A DNA stretch of 52,247 bases, taken from contig JAIWWG010000152.1 in NCBI GenBank assembly GCA_025435555.1, forward strand, positions 1 through 52,247, in the 5' to 3' direction. The stretch comes from Chytriomyces cf. hyalinus JEL632 (taxonomy: Eukaryota > Chytridiomycota > Chytridiomycetes > Chytridiales > Chytriomycetaceae). The stretch's first letter is position 1, and every line of letters begins with the position of its first letter. Made by a program: the position numbers and the translations under genes. This document shows, piece after piece, positions 8,500-18,152 of the stretch. The notes under the pieces are model-generated. The model was given only the letters and a program-made list of their open reading frames with translations, searched no databases and had not been told where the DNA came from.

Positions 8500-8754
8500 C
8501 AGAAACCCTCGAAAACACAGGTTCAGAGACCATGAAAAAAAGCAGGTTCAGAAACCTTCGAAAAAACTGGTCCAGAAACCCTCGAAAACACAGGTTCAGA
8601 GACCCTGAAAAAAAACAGGTTCAGAAACCTTCGAAAAAACTGGTCCAGAAACCCTCGAAAACACAGGTTCAGAGACCATGAAAAAAAACAGGTTCAGAAA
8701 CCTTCGCAAAAACTGGTCCTGAAACCCTCGAAAACACAGGTCCAGAAAGTTGCG
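8500..8754. repeat. 73-bp tandem repeat, about 3.4 copies
   Basis: Copies start at 8500, 8573, 8646 and 8719 (period exactly 73). Each is built from three related sub-units of about 24 bp of the type cagaaaccctcgaaaacac. Copies differ at only a few positions, so expansion was recent. No ATG-led plus-strand protein uses it convincingly. Confidence 0.92.
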
Positions 8755-9066
8755 ACTTCAATCCAACGAGGACTTGGGATCGAATAAAACGTCCGGCAAA
8801 TTGGTGCCTCTCCATCGCTTGAGGCAAACAACAGAAACAGCTTTCGTCTGCCTCCGGCCTCACAGAAACGCTACATGCCACCCGTTTCATCTTCTTCGTT
8901 TAGATTACGTAATCAGCCTTCCCGTCGGGACGGGACGGGACGGAGCAGGAATTTTTTGGGGAGGGTGCGAGGGCACAGGATGGAGAATTTTTCAGGAGGG
9001 CATGTACGGAGGGTACGCGATTCGAGAATTTTCAGGAGGGTACGCGGGTACGGCCCAGACGGCGGT

Positions 9067-9182
9067 TATGATCGTCCGCAGTGGCGTGTAGTGATCGTCT
9101 TCCGTCCGTCGTGACATCGTACCATCTGTGGTGATCGTCTGCAATCCGTCATAACATGTCGTGATCGTCTGTCATCCGTGGT
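9067..9182. repeat. Short direct repeats (gtgatcgtct...atccgt)
   Basis: The decamer gtgatcgtct lies at 9091, 9131 and 9161, each followed by a variant of ccgtccgtc/caatccgtc/catccgtgg, with a weaker copy at 9067. Spacing is 30-40 bp. No function is evident. Confidence 0.7.
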
Positions 9183-9464
9183 AATTTTTGTGTTGAATCT
9201 AGAAGACGGGCCAGGCGATTTATTTGGATTTGTCGGAGGACGAATTCAACACACGATCCGCCCGTCTCCATGTCTTGATGCAAACAATTCATTCACCAGA
9301 ACCCCCCTGCATCCCACCCCTTTCATCATCAATCCCTTTTCTTCGTTTAAAGAAATTGACCTGGGAGCGACTATTTCCTGCGAATGGACGTTTTCAACTC
9401 TCAGTACAGCAGCACTTCTTAGAAGAAACTATTCAGCTTTAATTATCATATATTGTCTGGGATT

Positions 9465-10500
9465 AATATGTATACTATTTATCACAGTCGCACTCGAATG
9501 AAACAGCAAAACGCTTTTCTAAGTTCATTCGTACGATGGTGGGTTTTCTTGAGCGAGTGCGCTTTGCTGCGCACTCTGCCTTCTCAGCTCTGTAACCGCT
9601 TCTTCAAACAAAACGCGACGTCCAACAGTTTCAAGCTCGAGCGCTGACGTCATATCTTGTCTTTCCAGCATCAGAAGTGCGCGTCCATTGATATTTTGAC
9701 CTGTTTGAATAGACTCAATCAGTGACAAAAGCAGAATATCAACACTTGGGTCTTACTCAAAGCCAACGATGAGAGCTTGGCATCCCCAAATCTTTCAAGG
9801 ATCCATTGCGCAGTTTCATCTTGGTTCCAGTCTCGGGGGTTGTCTGGCAGTGCCATTTGATGCGAGGAACTTTCTGTCGAACTTTTGGTCAATGCCTTCG
9901 AGGTAAAGTCCGAAGCGGCGGGTTGCGAGGACATTTTACTGCTTCCTTCAGGTACAGTCACAGAGTTGGGGACTGTCAACGTGTTGATTTCAGGTAGTGC
10001 CGCTTTCAAACTGGACACGCTTTCAATATTGCGTTCTTGTGGCAATCTTTCGAGATGGTTGAAGAGGGAGACCTTTTCAGGCATCGGAAACTCGTTCATT
10101 GTGGTGGTGGGGAGGGCCGCTTTCTTATCAGAAGGAAGCAAGGAGTCAGAAGCAGGTGGACTGCTTGATGACGGGAACTGCCCAATGCTTTCAACACTGG
10201 CAATGATCCTGTTGGGTAATTTAATTCTAATCACAGCGTATTTCTTGTCTTACGTCGACTGCGTATCATCAGTAGCGTGCTCAGGTTGATTCTTGTAGCG
10301 CTTTTGGCGGTACCAGATGCCCAATCCGATGGCCAGTAACAACACAGCACCACCAACTCCACCAACAATGGGGACAATACTATTCTGTTCACAATTTGAA
10401 TTGTTGCAGGGTATAATTGGACCAGTACTGATTGAGGTGGTGGTGAAGGTTGTTGAGAGTGAAGTTGTTGGATTACTCTTGCAGGACTGATGGAAGATTC
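9465..10500. repeat. Copy 1 of a 3.0-kb tandem duplication (partner 12471-13515)
   Basis: From about 9465 the sequence repeats 3006 bp downstream with only isolated substitutions. The 171-residue and 67-residue open frames are identical in protein in both copies. Similarity is lower in the LRR-coding and 5' portions. Confidence 0.95.
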
Positions 10501-11787
10501 AATTAATTATATATATTAGCCTTACAACATGTGTGGACAACTCACAAAAGCCATTTCAGTGGCATTGAAAGTAGTGGACTCAAGGGGATTTCCAGTAAAG
10601 TTGCTTGATGTTGTATGAGCATAGTGGGTTCATGTTGTAAACGGAACAAAACTCACCTGAATGTCACCGCTTTCACGTTGCTGAATTCGCAAGGTATGCT
10701 CCCGCTTAGTCTGTTTGAGTCAAAGCGACTTCATAGTCATTTGATAAAAGGTCAAGTACATTGCAACAGCGACAACAAATGCAAGACACCAACAGATAAG
10801 TCAGATTGGTCAGCCGGCCGAGTTCAGTCGGAATGGATCCTGTCAACTGGTTGCTATCGAGCCACCTAAATGATGATTTGTTCAACACTTGATGAATGGA
10901 TCAGATATAAGACACCAACATAATAGTCAGATTGGTCAGCCGGCCGAGTTCAGTCGGAATGGTTCCTGTCAACTTATTGGCATGGAGATACCTGGATGAT
11001 GATTTGTTCAATACTTGTTGAAGTGATCAGATGCAAGACACCAACAGGTAAGTCAGACTGGTCAGCCGGCTGAGTTCAGTCGGAATGGTTCCTGTCAACG
11101 TACTGTTATAGAGAACCCTGGATGATTTGTTCAATACTTGATGAATAGATCAGGTGCAAGACACCAACATATATTGCAGACTGGTCAGCTGGCCGAGTTC
11201 AGTCGGAATGGTTCCTGTCACCTGGCTGCCAGAGAGCTCCCTGGATGATTTGTTCAATACTTGATGAATGGATCAGATGCAAGACACCAACAGATGAGTC
11301 AGATTGGTCAGCCGGCCGAGTTCAGTCGGAATGGGTCCAGTCAACTGGTTGCCATGGAGATCCCTGGATGATTTGTTCAATACTTGATGAATGGATCAGA
11401 TGCAAGACACCAACAGATAAGTCAGACTGGTCAGGAGGGCGAGTTCAGTTGGAATGGTTCCTGTGAACTGGTTGGAATGGAGCAATCTGGATGATATGTT
11501 CAATCTTGATGAATCAATTAGATGCAAGACACCAACAGATAAGTCAGACTGGTCAGCTGGCCGAGTTCAGTCGGAATGGGTCCAGTCAACTGGTTGGAAT
11601 TGAGATTCCTGTATGATTTGTTCAATGCTTGATCATGTGGGTGATGGGGGTCAGTGGAAAGAGATATCTACACTGCTAGAACGTTGCCTGCGCTGTTGCA
11701 GTTTGAAGCAGGAACACAGCATCCGGCAGCGAAGGCAGTGGGCCGCCATGCCGTGAGAAAGGCACAGTCTGATGACACCGTCGACAT
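9525..11787 (-). CDS. LRR - transmembrane - SAM receptor-like protein, copy A (13 exons, 536 aa)
   Basis: Exons in coding order: 11672-11787, 11537-11608, 11415-11486, 11292-11363, 11169-11240, 11046-11117, 10920-10991, 10794-10865, 10657-10728, 10546-10603, 10254-10486, 9757-10208 and 9525-9700. Every intron is GT-AG and the sum is exactly 537 codons. Exon 1 is a cysteine cap (DCAFLTAW...GCC...CNSAGNVLAV) like plant-type LRR N-caps. The next eight exons, all 72 nt and phase 2, each encode one 24-residue repeat (NQLTG.IPTELG.LT.L). Residues near 285-310 form a membrane span (IVGGVGGAVLLLAIGLGIWY) followed by RQKRYK. A Ser/Pro-rich linker and a SAM domain (about 455-520) end in PPSYE, a PPxY motif. 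No signal peptide is visible; an upstream exon may be missing. An extracellular sensor with a cytosolic SAM adaptor is likely; the ligand is unknown. Confidence 0.85.
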
Positions 11788-12470
11788 TCGGTGTTCTTTT
11801 CGAAAAGAGCAAATTAAATTGGTCAGATTGGCGGGTGTTTAAAATTGAGCCAACATGCTCAATGAAGTCTGACGACTCATCAAAACCAACATGGAGTCCT
11901 TTGTCTGTGCTCAATTTGGGTCAACAGGATCGTTTAAGCAGGCAGTGAATCAAGTTGGTCACCCATTCGTTCCGTTTTTCCTCAAGCTACCATACACAAT
12001 TCACCGAAATAGTGAAACGCTTGAAGAAACTGAATAAATTAAATTCCTCCCAGCAGTCCCACCCCTCCAAATCCAGTGTTGTTCTTTTCCAACACACTAA
12101 CCCGCGACCAACAGCGGTTGAGATGGTTTGGTGTCTCTCAGTTCTGCACTCTCGACCATGGCTTCGGAATCTTCATGGCATTCGCTCTTGTCCCGGCTGA
12201 TGTACCCCATACTTCTATTTTCCGTTTGACACGTTATGACGGGATGCATCCTCCGGTCAGCAGCGCGGCCGTTCAAGTCTTGAGCTTGTTGTTTCTTGAC
12301 AGTGGTCTTCGCACGTTCAGAACAGTGATTCATGACCGGTGAGCGGCCACCAAGAGCGCCTTAGACCGCCGATTGATTTGAGGCAAGTTTCCTCCAGCGT
12401 TGCAGGTCTGACTGTGTGCCATTTATACAAATTCGCTGTTTTTCTTTTCTGGTTTTATTGTTGGGAGGGT
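11788..12470. other. Spacer between the two LRR genes
   Basis: An AAATTAAATT element lies at 11811-11820, 23 nt before the copy-A start. Another sits at 12036-12045 with no gene beside it. Otherwise there are only short open frames without recognisable content. Confidence 0.5.
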
Positions 12471-13515
12471 TACTTGTATACCATTTATCACAGTCGCACT
12501 CGAATGAAACAGCAAAACGCTTTTCTGAGTTCATTCGTACGATGGTGGGTTTTCTTGAGCGAGCGCGCTCTGTTGCGCACTCTGCCTTCTCAGCTCTGTA
12601 ACCGCTTCTTCAAACAAAACGCGACGTCCAACAGTTTCAAGCTCGAGCGCTGACGTCATATCTTGTCTTTCCAGCATCAGAAGTGCGCGTCCATTGATAT
12701 TTTGACCTGTTTGAATAGACTCAATCAGTGACAAAAGCAGAATATCAACACTTGGGTCTTACTCAAAGCCAACGATGAGAGCTTGGCATCCCCAAATCTT
12801 TCAAGGATCCATTGCGCAGTTTCATCTTGGTTCCAGTCTCGGGGGTTGTCTGGCAGTGCCATTTGATGCGAGGAACTTTCTGTCGAACTTTTGGTCAATG
12901 CCTTCGAGGTAAAGTCCGAAGCGGCAGGTTGCGAGGACATTTTACTGCTTCCTTCAGGTACAGTCACAGAGTTGGGGACTGTCAACGTGTTGATTTCAGG
13001 TAGTGCCGCTTTCAAACTGGACACGCTTTCAATATTGCGTTCTTGTGGCAATCTTTCGAGATGGTTGAAGAGGGAGACCTTTTCAGGCATCGGAAACTCG
13101 TTCATTGTGGTGGTGGGGAGGGCCGCTTTCTTATCAGAAGGAAGCAAGGAGTCAGAAGCAGGTGGACTGCTTGATGACGGGAACTGCCCAATGCTTTCAA
13201 CACTGGCAATGATCCTGTTGGGTAATTTAATTCTAATCACAGCGTATTTCTTGTCTTACGTCGACTGCGTATCATCAGTAGCGTGCTCAGGTTGATTCTT
13301 GTAGCGCTTTTGGCGGTACCAGATGCCCAATCCGATGGCCAGTAACAACACAGCACCACCAACTCCACCAACAATGGGGACAATACTATTCTGTTCACAA
13401 GTTGAATTGTTGCAGGGTATAATTGGACCAGTACTGATTGAGGTGCTGGTGGCAGTGGTGGTGAAGGTTGCTGAGAGTGAGTTTGTTGGAGCACTTTTGC
13501 AGGACTGATGGAAGA
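12471..13515. repeat. Copy 2 of the 3.0-kb tandem duplication
   Basis: Partner of 9465-10500 at an offset of 3006 bp. It covers the downstream flank, the SAM, linker and membrane exons and their introns, with only a handful of substitutions. Confidence 0.95.
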
Positions 13516-14422
13516 TTCACTAAATTGGACATCGTGGATTCACTTTGATTTAGTCAACTCACTGCAGCATTGAAGGTAGTGGACTCAAGGGGATTTCCTG
13601 CAAAGTTGCTTGATGTGGAGTGAACACAATGATCCCCAGTTGTAAAGGGAACAAAAGTCACCTGTCCGACAACGCTTTCAAGTTGCTGAATTCACAAGGT
13701 ATGCTCCCGCTTAGTCTGTTAAAGTCCAAGCGACTTTATAGTCATTTTGATTCAAGGTCAAGCACATTGCAACAGCGATAACAAATGCAAGACACCAACA
13801 GAATAGTCAGATTGGTCAGCTGGCCGAGTTCAGTCGGAATGGATCCTGTCAACTTGTTGGATTCGAGATGCCTGTATGATTTGTTCAATACTTGATGAAT
13901 AGATCAGATGCAAGACACCAACAGCCAAGACAGACTGGTCAGCCGGCCGAGTTCAGTCGGAATGGTTCCAGTCAACTGGTTGGAATTGAGAAACCTGGAT
14001 GATTTGTTCAATACTTGATGAATAGATCAGGTGCAAGACACCAACATATATTGCAGACTGGTCAGCTGGCCGAGTTCAGTCGGAATGGATCCTGTCAACT
14101 GGTTGCCAGAGAGATTCCTGGATGATTTGTTCAATACTTGATGAATAGATCAGATATATGACACCAACAGAAGATTCAGACTGGTCAAGCTGCCGAGTTC
14201 AGTCGGAATGGATCCTGTCAACTGGTTGCCAGCGAGAGCCCTGGATGATTTTTTCAATACTTGATCATGTGGGTGATGGGGGTCAGTGGAAAGAGATATC
14301 TACACTGTCAGAACGTTGCCAGCGCTGTTGCAGATTGTGGAAGAGGTGTTGCAGCAGCCATTGGGGTATATGGTGGGCTGCCATGACGTGAGAAAGGCAC
14401 AATCTGATGACACAGTCGACAT
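12531..14422 (-). CDS. LRR - transmembrane - SAM receptor-like protein, copy B (10 exons, 465 aa)
   Basis: Exons in coding order: 14304-14422, 14169-14240, 14046-14117, 13923-13994, 13800-13871, 13662-13733, 13563-13608, 13260-13504, 12763-13214 and 12531-12706, totalling exactly 466 codons. The layout equals copy A but with four 72-nt LRR exons plus the cysteine-containing last repeat (SGSIPCEF), against seven plus one in copy A. The N-cap keeps the Cys pattern (DCAFLTSW...NGCC...ICNSAGNVLTV). The linker, SAM domain and PPSYE tail are identical in protein to copy A. A 12-nt indel enlarges the juxtamembrane exon and another shortens the preceding exon by 12 nt, both keeping frame. Two members of one family differing in LRR number by whole exons points to unequal crossing-over of a 123-bp exon-intron unit. 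Confidence 0.85.
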
Positions 14423-14445
14423 TGGCTGTTCTGTGTGAAAAGCGC

Positions 14446-14455
14446 AAATTAAATT
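14446..14455 (-). promoter_or_regulatory. AAATTAAATT-type candidate promoter element before LRR copy B
   Basis: Read in the gene's direction it is AATTTAATTT, ending 23 nt before the ATG. The same decamer at the same distance precedes copy A (11811-11820). It also touches the GH5 start (14632-14641) and lies between the divergent chitinase and thioredoxin genes (17503-17512). Its promoter role is inferred only from recurrence. Confidence 0.45.
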
Positions 14456-14641
14456 GGTCCAATTCGCGCGTGTTTGAAAATGGGGGGCCAATCAAACACA
14501 CCGTGCTCAATGAAGTCTGAGGAATCATTAGAACGGGACTCATTAGAACCAGCATAGAGTCCTGTGTCTTTGCTCTTTTGCTGCATCCTTGCTTCGCATT
14601 TGAGTAGGCATACGTAACCAGCCCGCTGAAAAATTTAATTT

Positions 14642-16045
14642 ATGATCCCCAAAGCAAACATGTCAAACAACAACGTTACTGTTGGCCAAACACTCCGTGG
14701 GCGAAAATTCGAGCAGGACCCAAATGCAAAGTTTTTCAAAATTAATGGTGTCGTCATGGGCGAATCACGCAAGTTTGGCTACTCGGTCATGGTTGCCGGA
14801 CCCGGAGGCATCGGCACTTTACTGGAGAAAGCAATTCAGGATCCAAAAATTGTCGCCATCGTTTATAACTGGGAGACCCAAACGGCCTTCACAAAGTCAG
14901 GTTTTCGACTATCGGACCCGACAGACAGCGCGTTGAATTCAAAATTTACCACCTTTTTGGTTAAGTCGAGAATAAATTCACCACCACAAACTCCGATTCC
15001 GTCTGCCAGTCCAAAACCTGCACTTTCTGGATTTGTCCGATTTGATAGCGGCAAAAATCAGTTTGCAATCAATGACGCTAAATTTGTGCCCGTTGGTTTC
15101 AACGCGTACTGGCTAGGATTGACCGAAGAATACACGTATCCAGATCGCTCTCAGGTAACACAAATGTTTCAGATTGCACAAAAAATGGCCGCCACACTGA
15201 TTCGGAGTCTCACTCTCGGCGTTTCTTGTGGATCTCCAAATTCACTACGCCCAAATGACAACCTTCCATTGAATGTCCACGCGTGGCCCGCTATTGACTT
15301 TGCATTTGCCGAGGCGCGAAAGTATGGAATCAAACTTATTTGTCCGCTTCTCGACGCCTATTCTTATTTTCACGGCAGCTATGGTGATTTTTGTCCACCA
15401 GGCGTTGACAAATCCAACTTCTTTACAAACCAGGACGCCAGAGCTGCATTTAAAAGTTATGTTTCCCAGTGGATGAACCATGTCAATTCTATCACCGGCA
15501 TTGCTATCAAGGATGATCCCACCTTGATGTGTATTGAACTTGGCAATGAATTGGGAATTTACAGACCGGATGCAGGAAGTATTGCCGTACCCACGCGAGA
15601 ATGGATTACGGATGTGTCGGCATATATCAAAACTATTGATCGAAACCATCTGGTGCTCAATGGAAGTGACGAATGTCTTGGCAGTGACACTTCGCGAGAC
15701 TTTGAAGCCTCGGCAACAGTCGATGTCTATTTCTATTCGGTCGACACAAACAGAATTCTGTCCGGAGCCGACAATTCTGCTCGAGTTGCCAGACCTTATG
15801 TCATTGGAGAATATGCCCCAGACTTGGCGGATCCTTTTTTCAAGATTGTTGAAGGCAATTCCAAGATCCATGGATCTGTGTTCTGGGGCATGTATCCGAA
15901 CCAGAATGGGTCCTTCTCCGGCCAACCGGTGATCCATTCAGATGGCTTTACATTGAACTGGATACCAAGCGACATGTCTAAATTGCTCATGTTGTCCAAC
16001 CATATGCGCCGGATGCAACAAACGCCTGAAGTATCCGCGTTGTAA
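14642..16045 (+). CDS. GH5-like glycoside hydrolase (mannanase/glucanase type) with an extra N-terminal domain
   Basis: 467 aa. Residues about 130-455 have clan GH-A organisation: GFNAYWLGL near 152, the acid/base pair IELGNELG (Asn302-Glu303) and the nucleophile in VIGEYAP (Glu390), with WGMYPNQ after it. It most resembles beta-mannanase-like GH5 members; the substrate cannot be fixed from sequence. Residues 10-110 form a separate domain that I do not recognise, joined by a Pro/Ser linker. There is no signal peptide, unlike secreted fungal homologues, and no intron. AATTTAATTT abuts the ATG. It lies convergent to the chitinase, eight bases apart. A virus-borne wall-degrading enzyme is a reasonable inference. 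Confidence 0.8.
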   Translation: MIPKANMSNNNVTVGQTLRGRKFEQDPNAKFFKINGVVMGESRKFGYSVMVAGPGGIGTLLEKAIQDPKIVAIVYNWETQTAFTKSGFRLSDPTDSALNSKFTTFLVKSRINSPPQTPIPSASPKPALSGFVRFDSGKNQFAINDAKFVPVGFNAYWLGLTEEYTYPDRSQVTQMFQIAQKMAATLIRSLTLGVSCGSPNSLRPNDNLPLNVHAWPAIDFAFAEARKYGIKLICPLLDAYSYFHGSYGDFCPPGVDKSNFFTNQDARAAFKSYVSQWMNHVNSITGIAIKDDPTLMCIELGNELGIYRPDAGSIAVPTREWITDVSAYIKTIDRNHLVLNGSDECLGSDTSRDFEASATVDVYFYSVDTNRILSGADNSARVARPYVIGEYAPDLADPFFKIVEGNSKIHGSVFWGMYPNQNGSFSGQPVIHSDGFTLNWIPSDMSKLLMLSNHMRRMQQTPEVSAL

Positions 16046-16052
16046 CAGAAAT

Positions 16053-17464
16053 CTAGACCCCTTTCCACAAACTGGGTGCATCCACAGGATTCCAATTTGG
16101 CAGTGACACATGCGAAACAAGACAAGAATATTTCTTTGAGCGATATTGGACTATTGATGCGACTGGGTAGTAAGTGTTGGAGCCCCATTCACTGCCACTA
16201 GCGATTTTGCTCCATAACGTGGTGGCCACTCCAGGCGACCACGTCGGGATTGACGTGTGTTCTATCTGACAACGATATTGCACTCCACCTTTTGTAGCTA
16301 GATCTCCGACCTTGTACCGTTTTCCGTCCGACCAAGCTTTAATGGGCTGAGCCGGTGTACTTGGGATCGGCGCAGGAATCGGCACAGGAATTGGGTTTGG
16401 GGCTGGAACTGGAACTGGAGTTGGACTTGGAGTTGGAATTGGAATTGGAGGTGTGGGATTTGTTTTTGGTGTAGGGCTGGGTGTTGGTTTTGGCGGTGTT
16501 GGGACAGGCGAAGATTTTTCAAGGGCTGCTTTGGATGTGTTGAAGAACTGAAAATCGCTTTGAGACACCTGCGTACTTACATCAAGTCCACCAGCGCGGT
16601 TTTGATCTCTTTGTAGCGACCAGAAAGACATTAAACGCGCCCCTTTTTTGGCCAAGTAAGCGCCAAGCATGGCGGCGTCTTCCAAAGTAAAAATGGATTT
16701 GTCATCATTTACCCCGATCATTGGTGTGGCACCCAACATGGCATACAACTCAGAGTCTGATCGACCTGTGAAGATCTGGGCCAGTTGGGTTTTGGCAGAG
16801 TCCACCATATCAATGGCCAGTTGACCCCACTTCACTGGACTCGATGCATACACGTCCATAGTCATGAGATTGACACAACTGACAGTAATTCCAGCTTGCT
16901 TAGCGCTTTGAAGGAGCGCCACGCCATCGGATGATAACGCTCCTCCGTATTGAGGCTGCTCAGCGGGCAGCGTAAAGGAGACATACAACCCAGGGAATGC
17001 AGTTTGTAGCCGGCTGATGACTACATTTCGTTGCTGTACGCTTGCACCATTTGCTAGGGAGGCTCCCTCCACATCAAAGTCCAAGGCGCGACAACCTGTC
17101 TGTTTCAACAAATTGGACAGGACCGAGAATTGCTGGTCGGCGTTCATTGTATCAGCAACTTGGAGAGCACCGAAAATTGCTGATCCGCGTTCATAGTATC
17201 TTCTAGGAATGGGCCAGACGCTCCGCCACAACTGATGATTAGATACCCTCCATTGGAAACAAACTGGGTCATGTCCGGAATACATTCCGTCAAAGTGGCC
17301 CACAGGCCCGCACCTCCGTCGGATATCACAAACGCCATGGTGGCTGCCTTGAGCCCTACAGTCGACTGGGCCTGACAAAGGCTAGTCAATTTGTACGTCG
17401 ACGCGTTTCCGCTACCCCATGAGTAAAAGTAGGGTGCGAGGGTCGTGCTAGTGCTGGTGGTCAT
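16053..17464 (-). CDS. GH18 chitinase with a Pro-rich linker and two CBM5/12-type modules; frame broken by a 47-bp duplication
   Basis: The start at 17464 opens with LAPYFYSWGSG, a typical GH18 first strand. ISCGGASG follows, then the catalytic LDFDVEG (DxxDxDxE type, Glu present) and LMTMDVYAS. After the catalytic domain comes a Pro/Thr linker (about 16340-16520). Two chitin-binding-like repeats then end in TTLWSKI and PSLWKGV (W...Y..GD...Y.C pattern). At 17107-17200 a 47-bp segment coding DTMNADQQFSVLS is present twice in tandem. Because 47 is not a multiple of three, the reading frame breaks there. There is no signal peptide. Fewer than 75 nt separate it from the divergent thioredoxin gene. 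The product would hydrolyse chitin of the host wall if the frame is really intact. Confidence 0.85.
17107..17200 (-). repeat. 47-bp imperfect tandem duplication inside the chitinase
   Basis: 17154-17200 and 17107-17153 differ at 8 of 47 bases. Nearly all differences are silent when each copy is read in its own frame; the exception is a Lys/Asn change. Confidence 0.9.
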
Positions 17465-17534
17465 TTTTGAATCTTACTCAAGAAGATTTTTTTGCAGGCC
17501 AAAAATTAAATTGTGCTGGTACTTTCAAAATAAT

Positions 17535-18101
17535 ATGATTCCAGTACAAGCATCGTTCTTTGATATCTCGGATGGAAAGGGTCGCGTGGTTGATCCTGCT
17601 CTTCGTGGGAAAGCCGGCTTCCTTGCTATCACGGTGACGTGGTGTGGTTGGTGCGATAAACTCAAAAAGGGGGTTATCGAGGGCGAAAAGACATTCAACC
17701 CACCTCCTTTCGAGTTCTACTACTTGGATGTTGAGACAGACGAAGACAAGGCGAAGGCCACCCAGCTCCTTGCGGCAGGTGAGCGCATGTCCTTCCCTAA
17801 ACTTTTCTTCTTCACAAAAGATGGAACACTTCAGGCGTACAGTGGAAGCAGGGATTACAACGATCTTTTGACTGTGTACAAGACGTACATGAACAGCAGC
17901 CCTGAGGAATACCCAACTGTGATGAAATCGGGTCAAGACGGTGGTGACGCATGCCCTCGTCACATGAGGCACCATGAACGGTGCCGCCACCACCCTCACC
18001 ACCGTGAGGAGCAGTCACCGTGGGTCACTGCTTCCAGCAGCAGTTTTTTGCTCAGCCTGGGTGTTCTTGCGGGAATGGCTGCTTGGTACAAACAAATTTG
18101 A
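17535..18101 (+). CDS. Thioredoxin-like protein with CGWC active site and C-terminal membrane anchor
   Basis: 188 aa from the ATG at 17535; frames reaching further upstream pass through the promoter. WCGWC (Cys37, Cys40) and FPKLFFF with its cis-Pro near 88 show a thioredoxin fold. A Cys/His-rich tract (HMRHHERCRHHPHH) follows. A hydrophobic span close to the C-terminus (SFLLSLGVLAGMAAWY) would tail-anchor it. The role is probably disulfide exchange at a membrane, as known for redox proteins of large DNA viruses; the partner is unknown. It is divergent from the chitinase with an AAATTAAATT element between them. Two more thioredoxin-fold genes without CxxC lie at 19055 and 21765. Confidence 0.8.
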   Translation: MIPVQASFFDISDGKGRVVDPALRGKAGFLAITVTWCGWCDKLKKGVIEGEKTFNPPPFEFYYLDVETDEDKAKATQLLAAGERMSFPKLFFFTKDGTLQAYSGSRDYNDLLTVYKTYMNSSPEEYPTVMKSGQDGGDACPRHMRHHERCRHHPHHREEQSPWVTASSSSFLLSLGVLAGMAAWYKQI

Positions 18102-18111
18102 GATTGGAGGG

Positions 18112-18118
18112 TATAAAA
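18112..18118 (+). promoter_or_regulatory. TATA element before the 18153 gene
   Basis: ggGTATAAAATT lies 35 nt upstream of the ATG at 18153. Similar TATAAA strings precede 21040, 26602 (minus strand), 31899 (minus strand, ATAAAAA) and 32086 at comparable distance. Confidence 0.5.
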
Positions 18119-18152
18119 TTCGCAGCGCACACTCTGGAAGAAAGCAAAAAAG

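Larger units (their letters stand above)
8089..9464. other. Gene-poor repeat-rich stretch with decayed gene pieces
   Basis: Nothing here reads as an intact gene. 8320-8403 is a degenerate copy of the 6023 frame (PKDAILISEHCNIQQIMDA, then a stop). The string gattacgtaatc occurs near 8086 and near 8903. 8925-9055 has purine-rich gggacgggacgg and ttcaggagggta repeats. 9300-9360 contains another SFKEIDL-coding segment. Confidence 0.5.

Noticed and set aside
8669-8890. 73-codon minus-strand ORF with SGPVFSRVSEPVF repeats
   Set aside because: It comes entirely from the 73-bp minisatellite; no start context or conserved flanks.
10794-14240. CRISPR-like array: near-identical ~72-nt units with ~50-nt spacers
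   Set aside because: The units encode in-frame LRRs, the 'spacers' are near-identical GT-AG introns rather than unique sequences, and the setting is eukaryotic.
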